Shown here piece by piece: positions 43,571-52,917 of a stretch of 64,000 nucleotides of DNA. Under the pieces are notes generated by a model that saw only the letters and a list, made by a program, of their open reading frames with translations, was not told the origin of the DNA and did no database searches. Position 1 is the first letter of the stretch; every line of letters starts with the position of its first letter. This DNA is from Microbacterium oryzae (GTDB lineage Bacteria > Actinomycetota > Actinomycetes > Actinomycetales > Microbacteriaceae). The DNA lies in the NCBI RefSeq assembly GCF_009735645.1, contig NZ_CP032550.1, positions 1,612,001-1,676,000 on the forward strand, written 5' to 3'. The position numbers were made by a program, and so were the translations under genes.

Positions 43571-44609
43571 TCGCCCGCAGCCGTTCTACGAGGTTCTGAC
43601 GAGCATTCGATATTCGAACGGCCGCTTCGGAGATGCGCTCGTCATATGCTGCACGGACCTCGGCATCGTTCAGGAGCAGCCGCGCCTGGTCCGCCACCTC
43701 CGCCGGGTCGAATGAGTTGACGGAGTGCACCCACGGCCTGATCCCCAGGTCATCGAAGGCGCCGAATCCCTTGCGCTCATATGCGAGATGGACGACATAA
43801 TGTCCAGCGGCGAGTGCCATCAGCGCCGCATGCAGACGCACTGCGACGACCACCCGCGGAGCGCCTCCGGGGGTCATCAGCTCCGCGCGCGGCACGGTCC
43901 GCCGCGGATGCAACGTCTGAGCTGCGGGACGATCGTCATTCCCGCCGACCGTGCTCTGTATGTAACCGTCATACGGCCGGAGCGTTTCGGCCAGAACGTA
44001 GATGTCCGGATTGATCTTGCCGTGCACCTTGCGGATAGAGAGCACCGGAACGGCATCTACGTCCGCCCCCGGTCGACGGCCTCCAGCCACGGCCGCTGTA
44101 GCAAGGTCAGGCTGACGCTCAACAGTCGGGCCTCCAATCTCCGCGATGGTCCTGTCATCGCGCGCCATCACAACATCCACTCGGCTCAGCGCCCGTTGCG
44201 TCCACCGCCGCGTGCCGAACCGGGCGGGGCCGATGCTCTGCGGAAGGTAGAGGGTGGGGGTCGTCGCTCGTGCAGCGGCACGCAGCTGTGGCACATGGAC
44301 GAGAGCCGTCTTGAGAGTCTCAAGGGGCGTTCCGGCTCGAAGGTATCCGCCGCCCACGGCGACGACGAGGTCGAAATCGTCGATTCCCCTGAGGACAGCG
44401 CGTGTCTGCCGGTCCCAGCCTCGACGCGACGGAACCGTCGGCAGTGCACGCACGCCGAGGTCTGCGAACGTATCCGGGCGGGACGCGAGCAGCGTGACGT
44501 CGGCGTTCTCGCCGACTGCCTCGCGAATCAGATCGAGGGTTTCGCGTACGAGGAGTCCGTCTCCAGCGTTGTCGGCCGAGTAGCCGTGCAGCACGAGGAC
44601 CTTCGTCAT
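43560..44609 (-). CDS. Polysaccharide pyruvyl transferase family protein
   Basis: 349 residues. VLVLHGYSADNAGDGLLVRE is the glycine-rich start, VAVGGGYLRAG and TLYLPQSIGPARFG the central motifs, and VAVRLHAALMALAAGHYVVH the conserved RLHA block. The family adds pyruvate ketals from phosphoenolpyruvate to sugars of exopolysaccharides, or acts in related colanic-acid type steps. The start overlaps the stop of the upstream GT4 gene by 1 nt. Confidence 0.84.
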   Translation of the reverse strand: MTKVLVLHGYSADNAGDGLLVRETLDLIREAVGENADVTLLASRPDTFADLGVRALPTVPSRRGWDRQTRAVLRGIDDFDLVVAVGGGYLRAGTPLETLKTALVHVPQLRAAARATTPTLYLPQSIGPARFGTRRWTQRALSRVDVVMARDDRTIAEIGGPTVERQPDLATAAVAGGRRPGADVDAVPVLSIRKVHGKINPDIYVLAETLRPYDGYIQSTVGGNDDRPAAQTLHPRRTVPRAELMTPGGAPRVVVAVRLHAALMALAAGHYVVHLAYERKGFGAFDDLGIRPWVHSVNSFDPAEVADQARLLLNDAEVRAAYDERISEAAVRISNARQNLVERLRASVV

Positions 44610-45637
44610 CAGCTTGACACCTTCCGATACACCTCGATGTGGCGCTCTACGCTCGCGTCCCAGGTGTAGCGTGACGCCCACGCCCGCCCCTGCTCGCGAC
44701 ACTGCTTGCGCGCGGATTCGTCCTCGAAAGCTCGTGCGAGACCGTGTGCGATGGCCTCTTCGTCGACTGACTCTAGGCGCAGTGCCGGCCCGGCAACCTC
44801 CTCAAGGGAGCCCTTGTTGGAAGTGAGCACCACGGCGCCAGCAGCGAGAGCCTCGAGAACAGGGAATCCAAAGCCCTCGTAGAGGCTGGGGAAGACAAAC
44901 ACATCGCAGTTCTGCATGAGAGCGGTTCTGTCGTCGTCGGAGACGAAGCCCAGCCGGATCACATCGGGTGAACGATCCATGACCGCGAGCGACTCCTCAG
45001 CATTCCAGGCCGGTTTCCCGGCGACCACGAGCTTCACGCCCAGGGCTCTGACCTCAGGTGCCGCAAAGGCTTTGACAAGCGCCACGAGGTTCTTCCGGGG
45101 CTCGATGTTCCCGAGATAGAGTGCGAAACGCTCGGGCAGCTGAGCCCGCACCTCCTTAGACAACTCGGTTGCAGTGGTGAAGCGCTGCACGTCTATACCG
45201 TGCTCGATGGTGGTGAGCCGCTCCGGTTCGACGCCGAAGATCTCTTGCACGTCGTTCGCGCTGGAGTTCGAAACGGTAACGACATGAGTGGTCGAATCGA
45301 TCGCGCGCTGAACACGAGTGCGCCAGACTTTCTCCTGCCGCGCCGTGCGCGCCGAGGAAATCCACCGGCTCGCTACGCCATGGACGGTGATGACGGACGG
45401 CCGACGAGTGCGCATGAGCGGCCCCGTATCGGCTACGTAGTGCAGGACGTCACCTGCCTGCCCCCTAGCAAGACCTGTCAAAGTCTCCTGAAGCATGGTG
45501 ATCGACGGGTGGCGGCCCGCAGGAATCCGCGCCACTTCGATCCCTCGTTGCGAGAGGCCGGTGGCCACGTGCCTGGCGTAGGTCGTGTTTCCGCCCGTAT
45601 GCCTGTCAAGGATCCGGCTCGGCATGAGTACGCGCAT
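44609..45637 (-). CDS. Glycosyltransferase GT4
   Basis: 342 residues. MPSRILDRHTGGNTTYARHV is the N-terminal loop, VITVHGVASRW and VTVSNSSANDVQ the central strands, LYLGNIEPRKNLVALVKAF and SLYEGFGFPVLEALAAGAVV the donor-binding half with E-x7-E. Retaining transferase, probably for mannose or galactose, on the exopolysaccharide. Coupled to the pyruvyl-transferase gene downstream. Confidence 0.86.
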   Translation of the reverse strand: MRVLMPSRILDRHTGGNTTYARHVATGLSQRGIEVARIPAGRHPSITMLQETLTGLARGQAGDVLHYVADTGPLMRTRRPSVITVHGVASRWISSARTARQEKVWRTRVQRAIDSTTHVVTVSNSSANDVQEIFGVEPERLTTIEHGIDVQRFTTATELSKEVRAQLPERFALYLGNIEPRKNLVALVKAFAAPEVRALGVKLVVAGKPAWNAEESLAVMDRSPDVIRLGFVSDDDRTALMQNCDVFVFPSLYEGFGFPVLEALAAGAVVLTSNKGSLEEVAGPALRLESVDEEAIAHGLARAFEDESARKQCREQGRAWASRYTWDASVERHIEVYRKVSS

Positions 45638-45645
45638 AAGGTCTC

Positions 45646-46698
45646 CTAAACCGAGGTGTACAGCTGACGCAGAGCCGTACGCTGCGCGTCACGGTTCATG
45701 GTCATGTTCAAGTGCTCCGCCGCTGCTACTGCGCGGGCGCGAGCGGGGCCGCCGTCAAGGATCTCGAGAACGAGCCTGGCTGCCTGTGCCGGCGTTCGAG
45801 CGTCCGGGAGGTCGAGGCCGTCGAAGGTGGGAATCTGTCTGACAGCGAGTGGGTGCTCGAAGGCGGCTGCGTCGAGGAGGCTCAACGGAAAGCCCTCGTA
45901 ATGGGCGGAGTGGAAGTACAGTCCGGGCCGCGCCAATTCTGCCGCGAGCGCATCACCGTTCAGCCACCCGAGAACCCGCACCCCCGCGGTCTCCAACTGC
46001 TGTTGCATTCGAGCACCGCGACCGTCGTCCTCGCCGTCGATGCCACCGATCCAACGAAAGCTGATGGACGGGTCGATGGCGTGGACTTCCTCAGCCACGG
46101 CCGCAAAGTAGCGCGGATCCTTCTGCCCAGTGAGACGGCCGATCATGAACACGTCGCGCGGGAGTTGGAACCCCGTGGCGGGGTGTTCCAGGCTCGGCGC
46201 GATGGTCGCGACGTTCGGCAGGAGATAGGTGCTTGCCTCCGCGTCCAGAGATTTCGCCAGACGCTCCTCATGGGGTGACAGCACCACGGTCGCCTTCGAC
46301 CGCTTCGCGAGCCCCTTCTCCACAAGACGGTAGATCCCTCGTAGAACAACAGGTTGCTGGCCGTCGTCGAACTTGTAGCAGTGGGGCTCGTAGAAGACAG
46401 GAGCCTCGATCCGAGCCAGGCGAGCGTAGACCCCTCCAAAGCTTGAGTGAGCGTGGACGATATCCGGCCGCACAAGCGCCGCCACTTCCTGAACTCGCCG
46501 CACCGACGCCGCCATCCGGCGGGGAGACTGCGGCATCGAATGCACAGTCGCGAAAGGCAGCGAGTCGTCCGGCTCTTCATTACCAGCCCAGAGGAGGTGA
46601 TGCTCGACTTCAGGAGTCAGTTCGACGAGAGAGCGGATGGCGCGACTGATGCCGCCCGCGTACACCTGCGTTACGTGTAGAACACGCTTCGCTGTCAT
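45646..46698 (-). CDS. Glycosyltransferase GT4
   Basis: 350 residues. VLHVTQVYAGGISRAIRSLV, IVHAHSSFGGVYARLA, FMIGRLTGQKDPRYF and FHSAHYEGFPLSLLDAAAF follow the GT4 order. It is the first gene of the minus-strand set, 8 nt before the next GT4. No good ribosome site is seen; an in-frame ATG at 46743 would add 15 residues, but homologous N-termini normally begin at the VLHVTQ strand, so I prefer 46698. Confidence 0.83.
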   Translation of the reverse strand: MTAKRVLHVTQVYAGGISRAIRSLVELTPEVEHHLLWAGNEEPDDSLPFATVHSMPQSPRRMAASVRRVQEVAALVRPDIVHAHSSFGGVYARLARIEAPVFYEPHCYKFDDGQQPVVLRGIYRLVEKGLAKRSKATVVLSPHEERLAKSLDAEASTYLLPNVATIAPSLEHPATGFQLPRDVFMIGRLTGQKDPRYFAAVAEEVHAIDPSISFRWIGGIDGEDDGRGARMQQQLETAGVRVLGWLNGDALAAELARPGLYFHSAHYEGFPLSLLDAAAFEHPLAVRQIPTFDGLDLPDARTPAQAARLVLEILDGGPARARAVAAAEHLNMTMNRDAQRTALRQLYTSV

Positions 46699-47158
46699 TT
46701 CCGACCAATCCAAGATTCCCGGCGCGCAACGGAACTGCGGCAACCTCTTTGAAGGTTAGCAAACCCGGCATCGGCGCCTCTCGTGGCCTCGCCCGTCGCG
46801 ACGCGACCGCGCAGTGAAAGGTGAACGCGCGCCAGTGAGAGGGCGACCGAGTGCGAGCATCCGACCCCGGCGGCCCCTGGTCCCGACATTCCCTCTCACG
46901 GTCGAGCGCCTCATTCTCCACCGGCACGAGCTCAAGGACACAGGCCCGGCCTAAGGCGGCGAGAAGGGTCCGCTAGCTTCCCTGGCACGTACGCGGCCGC
47001 GAGGGGATCCGCGCGGCGCTGAAGAAGAAAGCTCGACCAGTGCCAGGACCGCCGGCCGAGACTGGATCGTTCTCGCAATCGAGGAACGAGCCGACCGCGG
47101 GGGACGTCCGCCGATACCTGCGCCGGGCGCGGATTTGCGGCGGAGCTCCTTCGAACGA
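46699..47158. other. Gap without an intact gene
   Basis: About 460 nt between the GT4 start and the GNAT fossil. Short interrupted frames exist on both strands (for example VERLILHRHELKDTG and DWIVLAIEERADRG on the plus strand) that read like protein but are broken by stops; I could not assign them. Probably decayed sequence plus the GT4 promoter. Confidence 0.5.
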
Positions 47159-47620
47159 ATGACTTACGTCGCGGTGCGCCCCTGCCGACCTGACGACGCC
47201 GCGGCCAGCCTCAAGATCTTGTGACCGCCATCCTCGGGGGCGCGGGAGCGGTACAAAGAAAGGAGGCTCGCCGATGAGCCGCTCGCGCCGCGCTGGCACG
47301 AGGGGCGGACGGAGGCCCGTACCGCGGTTGCCGAGATCGCCGACGTCGTCGTCGGTCCTCGGACCTCCGCCCCCAACCTCTACGTCGACGGCCTGTTCGC
47401 TCATCACAGGGCGACGCGTCACGGAGTGCGCCTCACTGCTGCGCCGCGTCACTGCTCTCGCGACGGCCGAGGGCATTCCCTGCTCCGCGCACACCAGCGC
47501 GGTCGCGCGGCCAGTTCTCGAGCGGGCGAGATTCGTCGTCGACCACACTCCGAGACGCGCGGAGCGGGCCGGCGTCATGCCGGAGCGCTTCGCGATACAC
47601 CGCGTTACGGAGCCACCTGA
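47159..47620 (+). pseudogene. Decayed GNAT-type N-acetyltransferase
   Basis: ATG 47159 opens MTYVAVRPCRPDDAAASLKI, a standard GNAT beginning, and meets a stop after 22 codons. In the same general direction the sequence goes on with DEPLAPRWHEGRTEARTAVA and NLYVDGLFAHHRATRHGV, and after a shift with ATAEGIPCSAHTSAVARPVL then ERARFVVDHT, the usual C-terminal part where the GNAT tail has a short-chain (Y)ERxGF block. At least one stop and one frameshift make it non-functional. Confidence 0.62.
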
Positions 47621-48207
47621 CAGCGCCCGTCAATGGAGGTCATTTCGTGCAAACTCCGCGGACGACTGATATCCCTTGGAACGTCAAATCGTGTCTCTGA
47701 GCATCCCTGGTGCGGGATCTCCGCAACTCGGGACGCACCGGGGCCCCATGGGACACGAGCAAGTTGGTGAGTGAACGATGGGGCCGCGGAGCGGCCTTCA
47801 CGGAAGCGAAGATCCCCCACGCGCCACGGTGGAGGATCCGGGATCAGCGCCCGCAGTTGCGCCGGGGACACGCACGTGCGCTTCCGCAGGAAGGGCAACG
47901 TCGCGTCCTGATACGTCTAATCACGCAGCTCGTCCGCGCGAGAACGTGTCGCGTCTGGCCCATGGCCCCAACCCCACGACACCGTGCTCTCAAGCCACCG
48001 TCGGAACACCAGCTCGTCATAGAGGACAGAGCGATCGCTGCACACCCACGTCGGCGGGCTCGCATCGTTTCATCTGTCCGCCATACGTCTGCACCGGCAG
48101 GGTCACCGCCCGAAGCTGCGCGAGCGCCTTCTCGATCGACGAGTCCGACGGCGGTCTGCTGCTACCCACCCGGGGAGGCTACGGGCAACCCCCGACATGC
48201 GGTTCGC
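47621..48207. other. Gap with broken reading frames only
   Basis: About 590 nt. On the minus strand pieces such as LYDELVFRRWLESTVSWGWG and RKRTCVSPAQLRALIPDPPP appear in different frames with stops between them, suggesting another dead gene, but I cannot name it. Overlapping long plus-strand frames have compositions unlike real proteins. Confidence 0.45.
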
Positions 48208-48449
48208 CTATAGACCGTGCCGGTCGCAGAACTCACCCTCACCCATCGACCACATGTCGTCCGCGATCATCTGCTCCGTCGCGATGTCCTTCGACTTCCG
48301 CGCGAATCCCACCCATTCGGCAGTCAGGGGCGGCTCCTCGTGCTGTCCGGAGACAACGCCAGAGCCTCCCCGGTCGCACGATACCCATCCGGCACCTCGT
48401 CGAATACCCGTCCGTCGTACGGCCCGCCCTGCATCCGGTAATCAGTCAT
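48208..48449 (-). pseudogene. Small phage-like hypothetical gene with a frameshift
   Basis: ATG 48449 (TACCAT 7 nt upstream, a leaderless start) reads MTDYRMQGGPYDGRVFDEVP then DGYRATGEALALSPDST and ends early. The +1-shifted frame continues as AEWVGFARKSKDIATEQMIA then DDMWSMGEGEFCDRHGL to the stop at 48208. Both halves look like one roughly 80-residue protein; the 242-nt length is not a multiple of three. Short proteins of this style occur in actinophages. Function unknown; a programmed shift cannot be excluded but decay is more likely. Confidence 0.5.
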
Positions 48450-48486
48450 GCCGAGGATGGTAAACCCGAACGCCGTTGCAGCGGGT

Positions 48487-49681
48487 TCACCGACCGAGGT
48501 ACCGGGTGCGAAAGGCTTCTACGCGATCTCGATACGCGGCCCAATCCGAGTCAAGCTGCGCGGCTTCCTCGTTGGCTGATTTCGCCCCGTGCGGGAATCG
48601 CAGAGACCTGGTCCGTGAGGCGAGATCGTCGGCTGTGGAACGGAGGAGAGTCAACTGGGCCTCGAGGTCAGTTGGCTTCACATCGACGACGTCGCGCGGT
48701 TTGTCCGCTGCCTTCTTCTGGTCCTGTCCGAGGAACCAGGGAGCCAGCGGGGAGCGCTGAAGGATGAGGGCGAGCGCCCACGTGCCGACGAGCGCAGCGG
48801 GGAAGATCCACCACGCGGCGTTCTCGGTGGGCGCGCGGAGCACCCGCAGTACGGCCGTGTGCGTGAGAACGACCACGATAGCGACCGATGCGAGGGAGGC
48901 GAGTGTGGGTGCGACCGCGTGGGAAAGGGCAGGGAGGGCGACGAACAGCCGATCGAGGAGCACGATCGCGGACCAGATCAGCGCCACGGAGACGGCCATG
49001 CTCAGGAAGGGTGTGCCGAAGATGCCCGCCTTCACGTCAAGCCACCCGAGCGGCGACACCGACGCGACGAAAGACAGCACGAACACGACGGCGACCACGC
49101 CAAGGGTGCTCTCTAGATGCGGCCCATTGGCGGAGCAGGTAGCCAGCGACAGCGAATGCCAGGCACGGGATCGCGAGTCCGATGCTCAGCGGGATGCGGT
49201 CGAGCTTCTGGCCGAGGAGCGCACCGACACCGGCGAGGAGGACCGCGAGCGCCACCAGGTGAGGCCGGGGTAGCTTCTCGACCGCGCGCATCATGATCGC
49301 GACGAAGAAGAGTGCCGAGATGAACCAGAACGTGGAGAACGGCCGGCCGGCGTAGCTGCCGCCGAGCAGAGGCCGGATGAGCGTTTCGATCGTGTCTCGG
49401 GTGATGTCCCCCTTGATGGTGGATGCCGCGAACTCGATGAAGATGAGCGCCAGCCAGGTGACGTACGGCCTGCCGAGGGTCAGCCAGCGCATCTTCGTCT
49501 CGTCGCGGATGGTGCGCTTCCCGGTGCGCCACAGCCAGCCGGTCAGGAAGAAGAAGAACGGGACGGTGATCGTCGCGAGCAGCATCTGCGGCTCGCCCTT
49601 GGGGACCGGCCACGTGTGCCGCCAGACGATCACAATGACCGTAAGCACGCGGAGGAGGTCGATGGAAGGGAGTCTGGCCAC
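48487..49681 (-). pseudogene. Acyltransferase family 3, interrupted by a frameshift
   Basis: The first part (from GTG 49681, with TACAGT 6 nt upstream) reads IDLLRVLTVIVIVWRHTWPV ... TLIRPLLGGSYAGRPFSTF ... LLRQWAAS, the N-terminal half of an acyltransferase-3. Near 49100-49115 the frame changes by +1 and the second half continues STLGVVAVVFVLSFVASVSP with membrane helices to about residue 340, ending in a charged tail (LDSDWAAYRDRVEAFRTRYL). Joined, the protein would be about 397 residues with 10 or more helices. A single extra base near ctagagagcacc would explain it. Either a recent mutation or a sequencing error; a fully decayed relative is at 41866-42420. Confidence 0.78.
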
Positions 49682-49764
49682 CAAGGAACTGTAGCCGTTG
49701 GCTCGCGGGCAGCCTTCATATCGGCATCTCCCGAACTTGCGGTCAACCTGGCCGCTGGCAGACT

Positions 49765-50847
49765 ATGCAGGTGACGACAACCCTGCGCCCGGCCACACGC
49801 ACGCGCCTCGACACCCTCACTTCGCTGCGATTCTTCGCCGCGCTGTACGTAGTGTTGCATCACACGTTCGGCCCCGACGACATCCCGCTCCTCCACTTCG
49901 GGTACCTCGGCGTGACGTTCTTTTTCGTCCTGTCCGGGTTCGTCCTCACCTGGTCGAACAGCACCCGCGATGGAGCCGTCGCCTTCTACCGGAACAGGTG
50001 GGCGAGAGTCTGGCCGCTGCAGATCGTCACCCTGATCATCGCCGCGCTCCTTCCGTACGCGAAAAACGACAACCTAGTCACGTTCATGCAAAACGTCACC
50101 CTGACCCAGGCATGGACGCACGAGGCAGTGCGCTCCTTCAACTGGGTCAGCTGGTCGATCTCGAACGAGGCGTTCTTCTACCTGCTGTTTCCGATCGCTC
50201 TCGCGGTCATCGCGCGGCTTCACGGGCCCACACTCGTGATGACGGGAGTGGCCACTGCCATGGCGCAGGTGGTTTTCGTCGGGCTCGTGCAACGCTCCGG
50301 TATCGAGCACGTCCTGTTTCTGACGTACGACTTCCCGGCCTACCGGCTCGGCGAGTTCATCATCGGCATCTGCCTAGCCCGGTGGATGCAGACCAGGGGT
50401 GACCAGCCGGATCGTGGTGCTCACATGTTCTGGGTGCTCGCTCTGTTCTGCACGGCAGCGATCCTCGCGCTCGGTGAGTACGAGGACCAGGGGCGCGCGC
50501 TGACCTCCGTCGCCATCCTCCCCGGAGCCGTCGCCCTCATCCACTGGGCCGTGACGCTCGAGAAGAACGGTGGATTGGAGTGGCTTCGCGCCCGCCCGCT
50601 CGTGAAGCTCGGCGAATGGTCCTTCGCGCTCTACCTCGTGCACATGCTCGTGCTGCGACCCATCGCCGCAGCGATCGGACTCGAACGTGCCGCTTACTTC
50701 CCCGTCGCCTGGGGGATCGTAGCTGTCGTCCTGTGCGTCGCGGCGTCCGCGCTCGCATCCGAACTCGTCGAGAAGCCACTCGAGCGCGTGCTCCGCAGCC
50801 CTCGGCGGCCGATCGAACCGCGCGCTGTCACCGCTGATCCCATGTAG
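49765..50847 (+). CDS. Acyltransferase family 3 (OafA/YrhL-like) membrane protein
   Basis: 360 residues. LTSLRFFAALYVVLHHTFGP has the R and HH of the first helix; FFFVLSGFVLTWSN and YRNRWARVWPLQ follow, as in O-acetyltransferases of the OafA type, with about ten helices. Likely acetylates the exopolysaccharide or a lipid-linked sugar. The start may be ATG 49765 or GTG 49771; CAGACT lies 6 nt before the GTG, which would be leaderless. Divergent from the frameshifted acyltransferase. Confidence 0.84.
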   Translation: MQVTTTLRPATRTRLDTLTSLRFFAALYVVLHHTFGPDDIPLLHFGYLGVTFFFVLSGFVLTWSNSTRDGAVAFYRNRWARVWPLQIVTLIIAALLPYAKNDNLVTFMQNVTLTQAWTHEAVRSFNWVSWSISNEAFFYLLFPIALAVIARLHGPTLVMTGVATAMAQVVFVGLVQRSGIEHVLFLTYDFPAYRLGEFIIGICLARWMQTRGDQPDRGAHMFWVLALFCTAAILALGEYEDQGRALTSVAILPGAVALIHWAVTLEKNGGLEWLRARPLVKLGEWSFALYLVHMLVLRPIAAAIGLERAAYFPVAWGIVAVVLCVAASALASELVEKPLERVLRSPRRPIEPRAVTADPM

Positions 50848-51181
50848 CAGGGACGACGAAACGCTCATCTCGAGGAGCCGACAAAGGCTCGCCCAGAGGG
50901 GCGGTGTCAGGGGCAGGCGTCAGCCCTTGCGTATGTTGAGGTTGTCGACTCCTAGACCGAAGCCCGACCGGAAGATGGCTCAGCCCGCGAGCGCGGGAAC
51001 CGTCAACGGGGAGATGTTGAACAGCTCCGAAGCGCCGTCGATGGCCGTGGCCGCAGCGAGGAGCAGTGTGCCGACGTCCAGCACCGTCTCGCCTTCCGCG
51101 AAGAGCTTGCGTCGGTCACGGGAACGGCGCTCGTGTCGGGCGATGTCACCGAGACAGCTTAGTCAGCAGGCATCGCCGGCT
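50848..51181. other. Gap with decayed coding remnants
   Basis: About 330 nt. On the minus strand one frame reads GETVLDVGTLLLAAATAIDG then ASELFNISPLTVPALAG, stop, FRSGFGLGVDNLNIRKG, stop. This looks like the tail of a degraded protein gene of unknown family. No promoter or terminator is obvious. Confidence 0.4.
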
Positions 51182-51919
51182 TCACGCGCGCTGCCGCCTC
51201 GCGAACTCGACCACTCCGCGTCGTGCCTCCCCTCCCCCGCGTAGCGCCCCCAACGCGAGTCCGCGACCGTAAGCCCCGGGCAGCCGCACCTCCACCGTGA
51301 GGCCCCGTCGGCCATCCGCCCGCTTCGCGCGACGCACCAGGTCGACGAGACGCTCGTCCCTCGGGCCGACGAGATCCGTCACGCGTCCGCTCGGCCCCGC
51401 TTCCGCCGTGTCGACCAGCGCCGCGGCCACCTCGCGCGCGGCGACAGGACGCATCAGTATCTTCGGCACGGTCGTGAGCGACCCGAACGACAGGCGTTCG
51501 ATCATCTGCTCGGCGAACTCGTGGAACTGAGCGGCGCGCAGCAGCGACCACGGCACATCCCCCGCCGCGACCTCGCGCTCCTGCGCGAGCTTGCCCGCGT
51601 AATAGGAAGCGTCGATGCCGTCGATCCCCACGATCGAGAGCGCGGCGTGATGCCCCACCCCGACGCGCTTCTCCGCGGCCAGCAGGTTGCGGGTCGCGGT
51701 CTGGAAGAACGCGACCGCCTTGCGTGCGGACATCGTGGTCACGTTCGAGACGTCGATGACGGCGTCCACCGCGGCGAGCGCCTCGTCGAGCCCCGTGCCG
51801 GTCACCACGTCCTGACCCGTGGCGCGCGACAGCGGGACGACCTCGTGCCCGCGCTCCTTCGCGACGGCGACGATGTGCCGGCCGACGACTCCCGTGGCTC
51901 CTGCGACGGCGATTCTCAT
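51182..51919 (-). CDS. NAD(P)-binding epimerase/dehydratase-like protein
   Basis: 245 residues with the atypical-SDR start MRIAVAGATGVVGRHIVAVA (GxxGxxG), no YxxxK catalytic pair in the usual place, and a DVPWSLLRAAQFHEF block as in NmrA-like/NAD(P)H-binding proteins. Often redox sensors or quinone-type reductases. GGAGGG lies 7 nt before ATG 51919. It is divergent from a SigJ-type sigma factor; in Actinobacteria such sigma factors commonly neighbour the oxidoreductase they control. Confidence 0.8.
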   Translation of the reverse strand: MRIAVAGATGVVGRHIVAVAKERGHEVVPLSRATGQDVVTGTGLDEALAAVDAVIDVSNVTTMSARKAVAFFQTATRNLLAAEKRVGVGHHAALSIVGIDGIDASYYAGKLAQEREVAAGDVPWSLLRAAQFHEFAEQMIERLSFGSLTTVPKILMRPVAAREVAAALVDTAEAGPSGRVTDLVGPRDERLVDLVRRAKRADGRRGLTVEVRLPGAYGRGLALGALRGGGEARRGVVEFARRQRA

Positions 51920-52026
51920 GTGCGGTCCCTCCTCCACTTCGAGCGCGGTGTCGCGCCTCTCTTCATAGACGACGCAACAACCGGGAATGTGAGGTGTCGA
52001 CCGTCGACGAGTGCCAAGCTGATCGC

Positions 52027-52905
52027 ATGACGGACACCGCGGCCGACGTCGCCGCCGAGCACCCCCGCCTCGTCTCCCTCGCGTACCGCCTGCTCGGCAC
52101 GCTCGCCGACGCGGAGGATGCGGCGCAGGAGGCGTTCACCCGCTGGTATCGACTGACAGAGAGCGAGCGCGCGGCCGTCCGCAATCCGCAGGCGTGGCTC
52201 ACCCGCGTCGTCGGACGCGTCGGGCTCGACATGCTCGGGTCGGCTCGCGCCCGCCGCGAGCAGTACGTCGGCGAGTGGCTCCCCGAGCCGCTGCCATCCG
52301 ATCATCTCGTCGTGGCCAGCGCCGACCCGGCAGGCGACGCGGAGCAGGGCGAGGCCGTCAGCACCGCTCTCCTCCTCATGCTCGAACGGCTGACGCCGGC
52401 CGAACGCGTGGCCTTCGTCCTCCACGACGTCTTCGCCGTGCCGTTCGACGAGATCGCGACCCTGCTCGATCGCACACCGGCCGCGGCACGACAGCTCGCG
52501 GCATCCGCTCGACGTCGGGCCAAGGGCGAGACGGGGCATCCCGTTGCGCGCGCCGACCACGATGCCGTCGTGACGGCGTTCGGCCGCGCCTGCCGCGACG
52601 GCGACATGCACGCGCTTCTCGAGGTGCTCGGGCGCGACGTCGTGCTGCGCTCGGATGGCGGCGGAGTCGTCAGCGCCGCGCGCCGGCCGGTGCAGGGAGC
52701 CGACAACGTCGCGCGCTTCCTCCTCGGAATCCTCGGGAAGTACCCGACGGCGACCGTCGAAGACGTGCAGACGACGGATGGCGCGGGCTTCCTCGTCAGG
52801 GATGGCGGCGCCGTTCTCGGGGTTGTCAACCTCGGCGTGACGGAAGGGGTCGCAAGCGACGTGTGGGTCGTGATGAACCCGGCGAAGCTCGGGGCGTGGC
52901 AGTAG
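52027..52905 (+). CDS. sigJ: ECF sigma factor, SigJ (ECF41-like) type with SnoaL-like C-terminal domain
   Basis: 292 residues. Sigma region 2 about 10-75 (RLVSLAYRLLGTLADAEDAA), region 4 about 110-165 (LTPAERVAFVLHDVFAVPFD; LLDRTPAAARQLA), then a SnoaL/NTF2-like domain about 175-292 (VLRSDGGGVVSAARRPVQGA), which in the ECF41/SigJ families modulates activity instead of a separate anti-sigma factor. No Shine-Dalgarno site; a CAAGCT box 6 nt before ATG 52027 fits a leaderless start. Probably controls itself and the divergent NAD(P)-binding gene. Confidence 0.87.
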   Translation: MTDTAADVAAEHPRLVSLAYRLLGTLADAEDAAQEAFTRWYRLTESERAAVRNPQAWLTRVVGRVGLDMLGSARARREQYVGEWLPEPLPSDHLVVASADPAGDAEQGEAVSTALLLMLERLTPAERVAFVLHDVFAVPFDEIATLLDRTPAAARQLAASARRRAKGETGHPVARADHDAVVTAFGRACRDGDMHALLEVLGRDVVLRSDGGGVVSAARRPVQGADNVARFLLGILGKYPTATVEDVQTTDGAGFLVRDGGAVLGVVNLGVTEGVASDVWVVMNPAKLGAWQ

Positions 52906-52917
52906 GGCGCCGCCCGC

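Noticed and set aside
46973..47578. 201-codon minus-strand frame
   Set aside because: Composition unlike protein; the plus strand shows GNAT-like segments that explain the open frame as a shadow of a dead gene.
47778..48767. 329-codon plus-strand frame in the polysaccharide island
   Set aside because: Ser/Arg/Pro-rich with no strands or motifs, and it overlaps the small frameshifted gene and the tail of the acyltransferase on the other strand.
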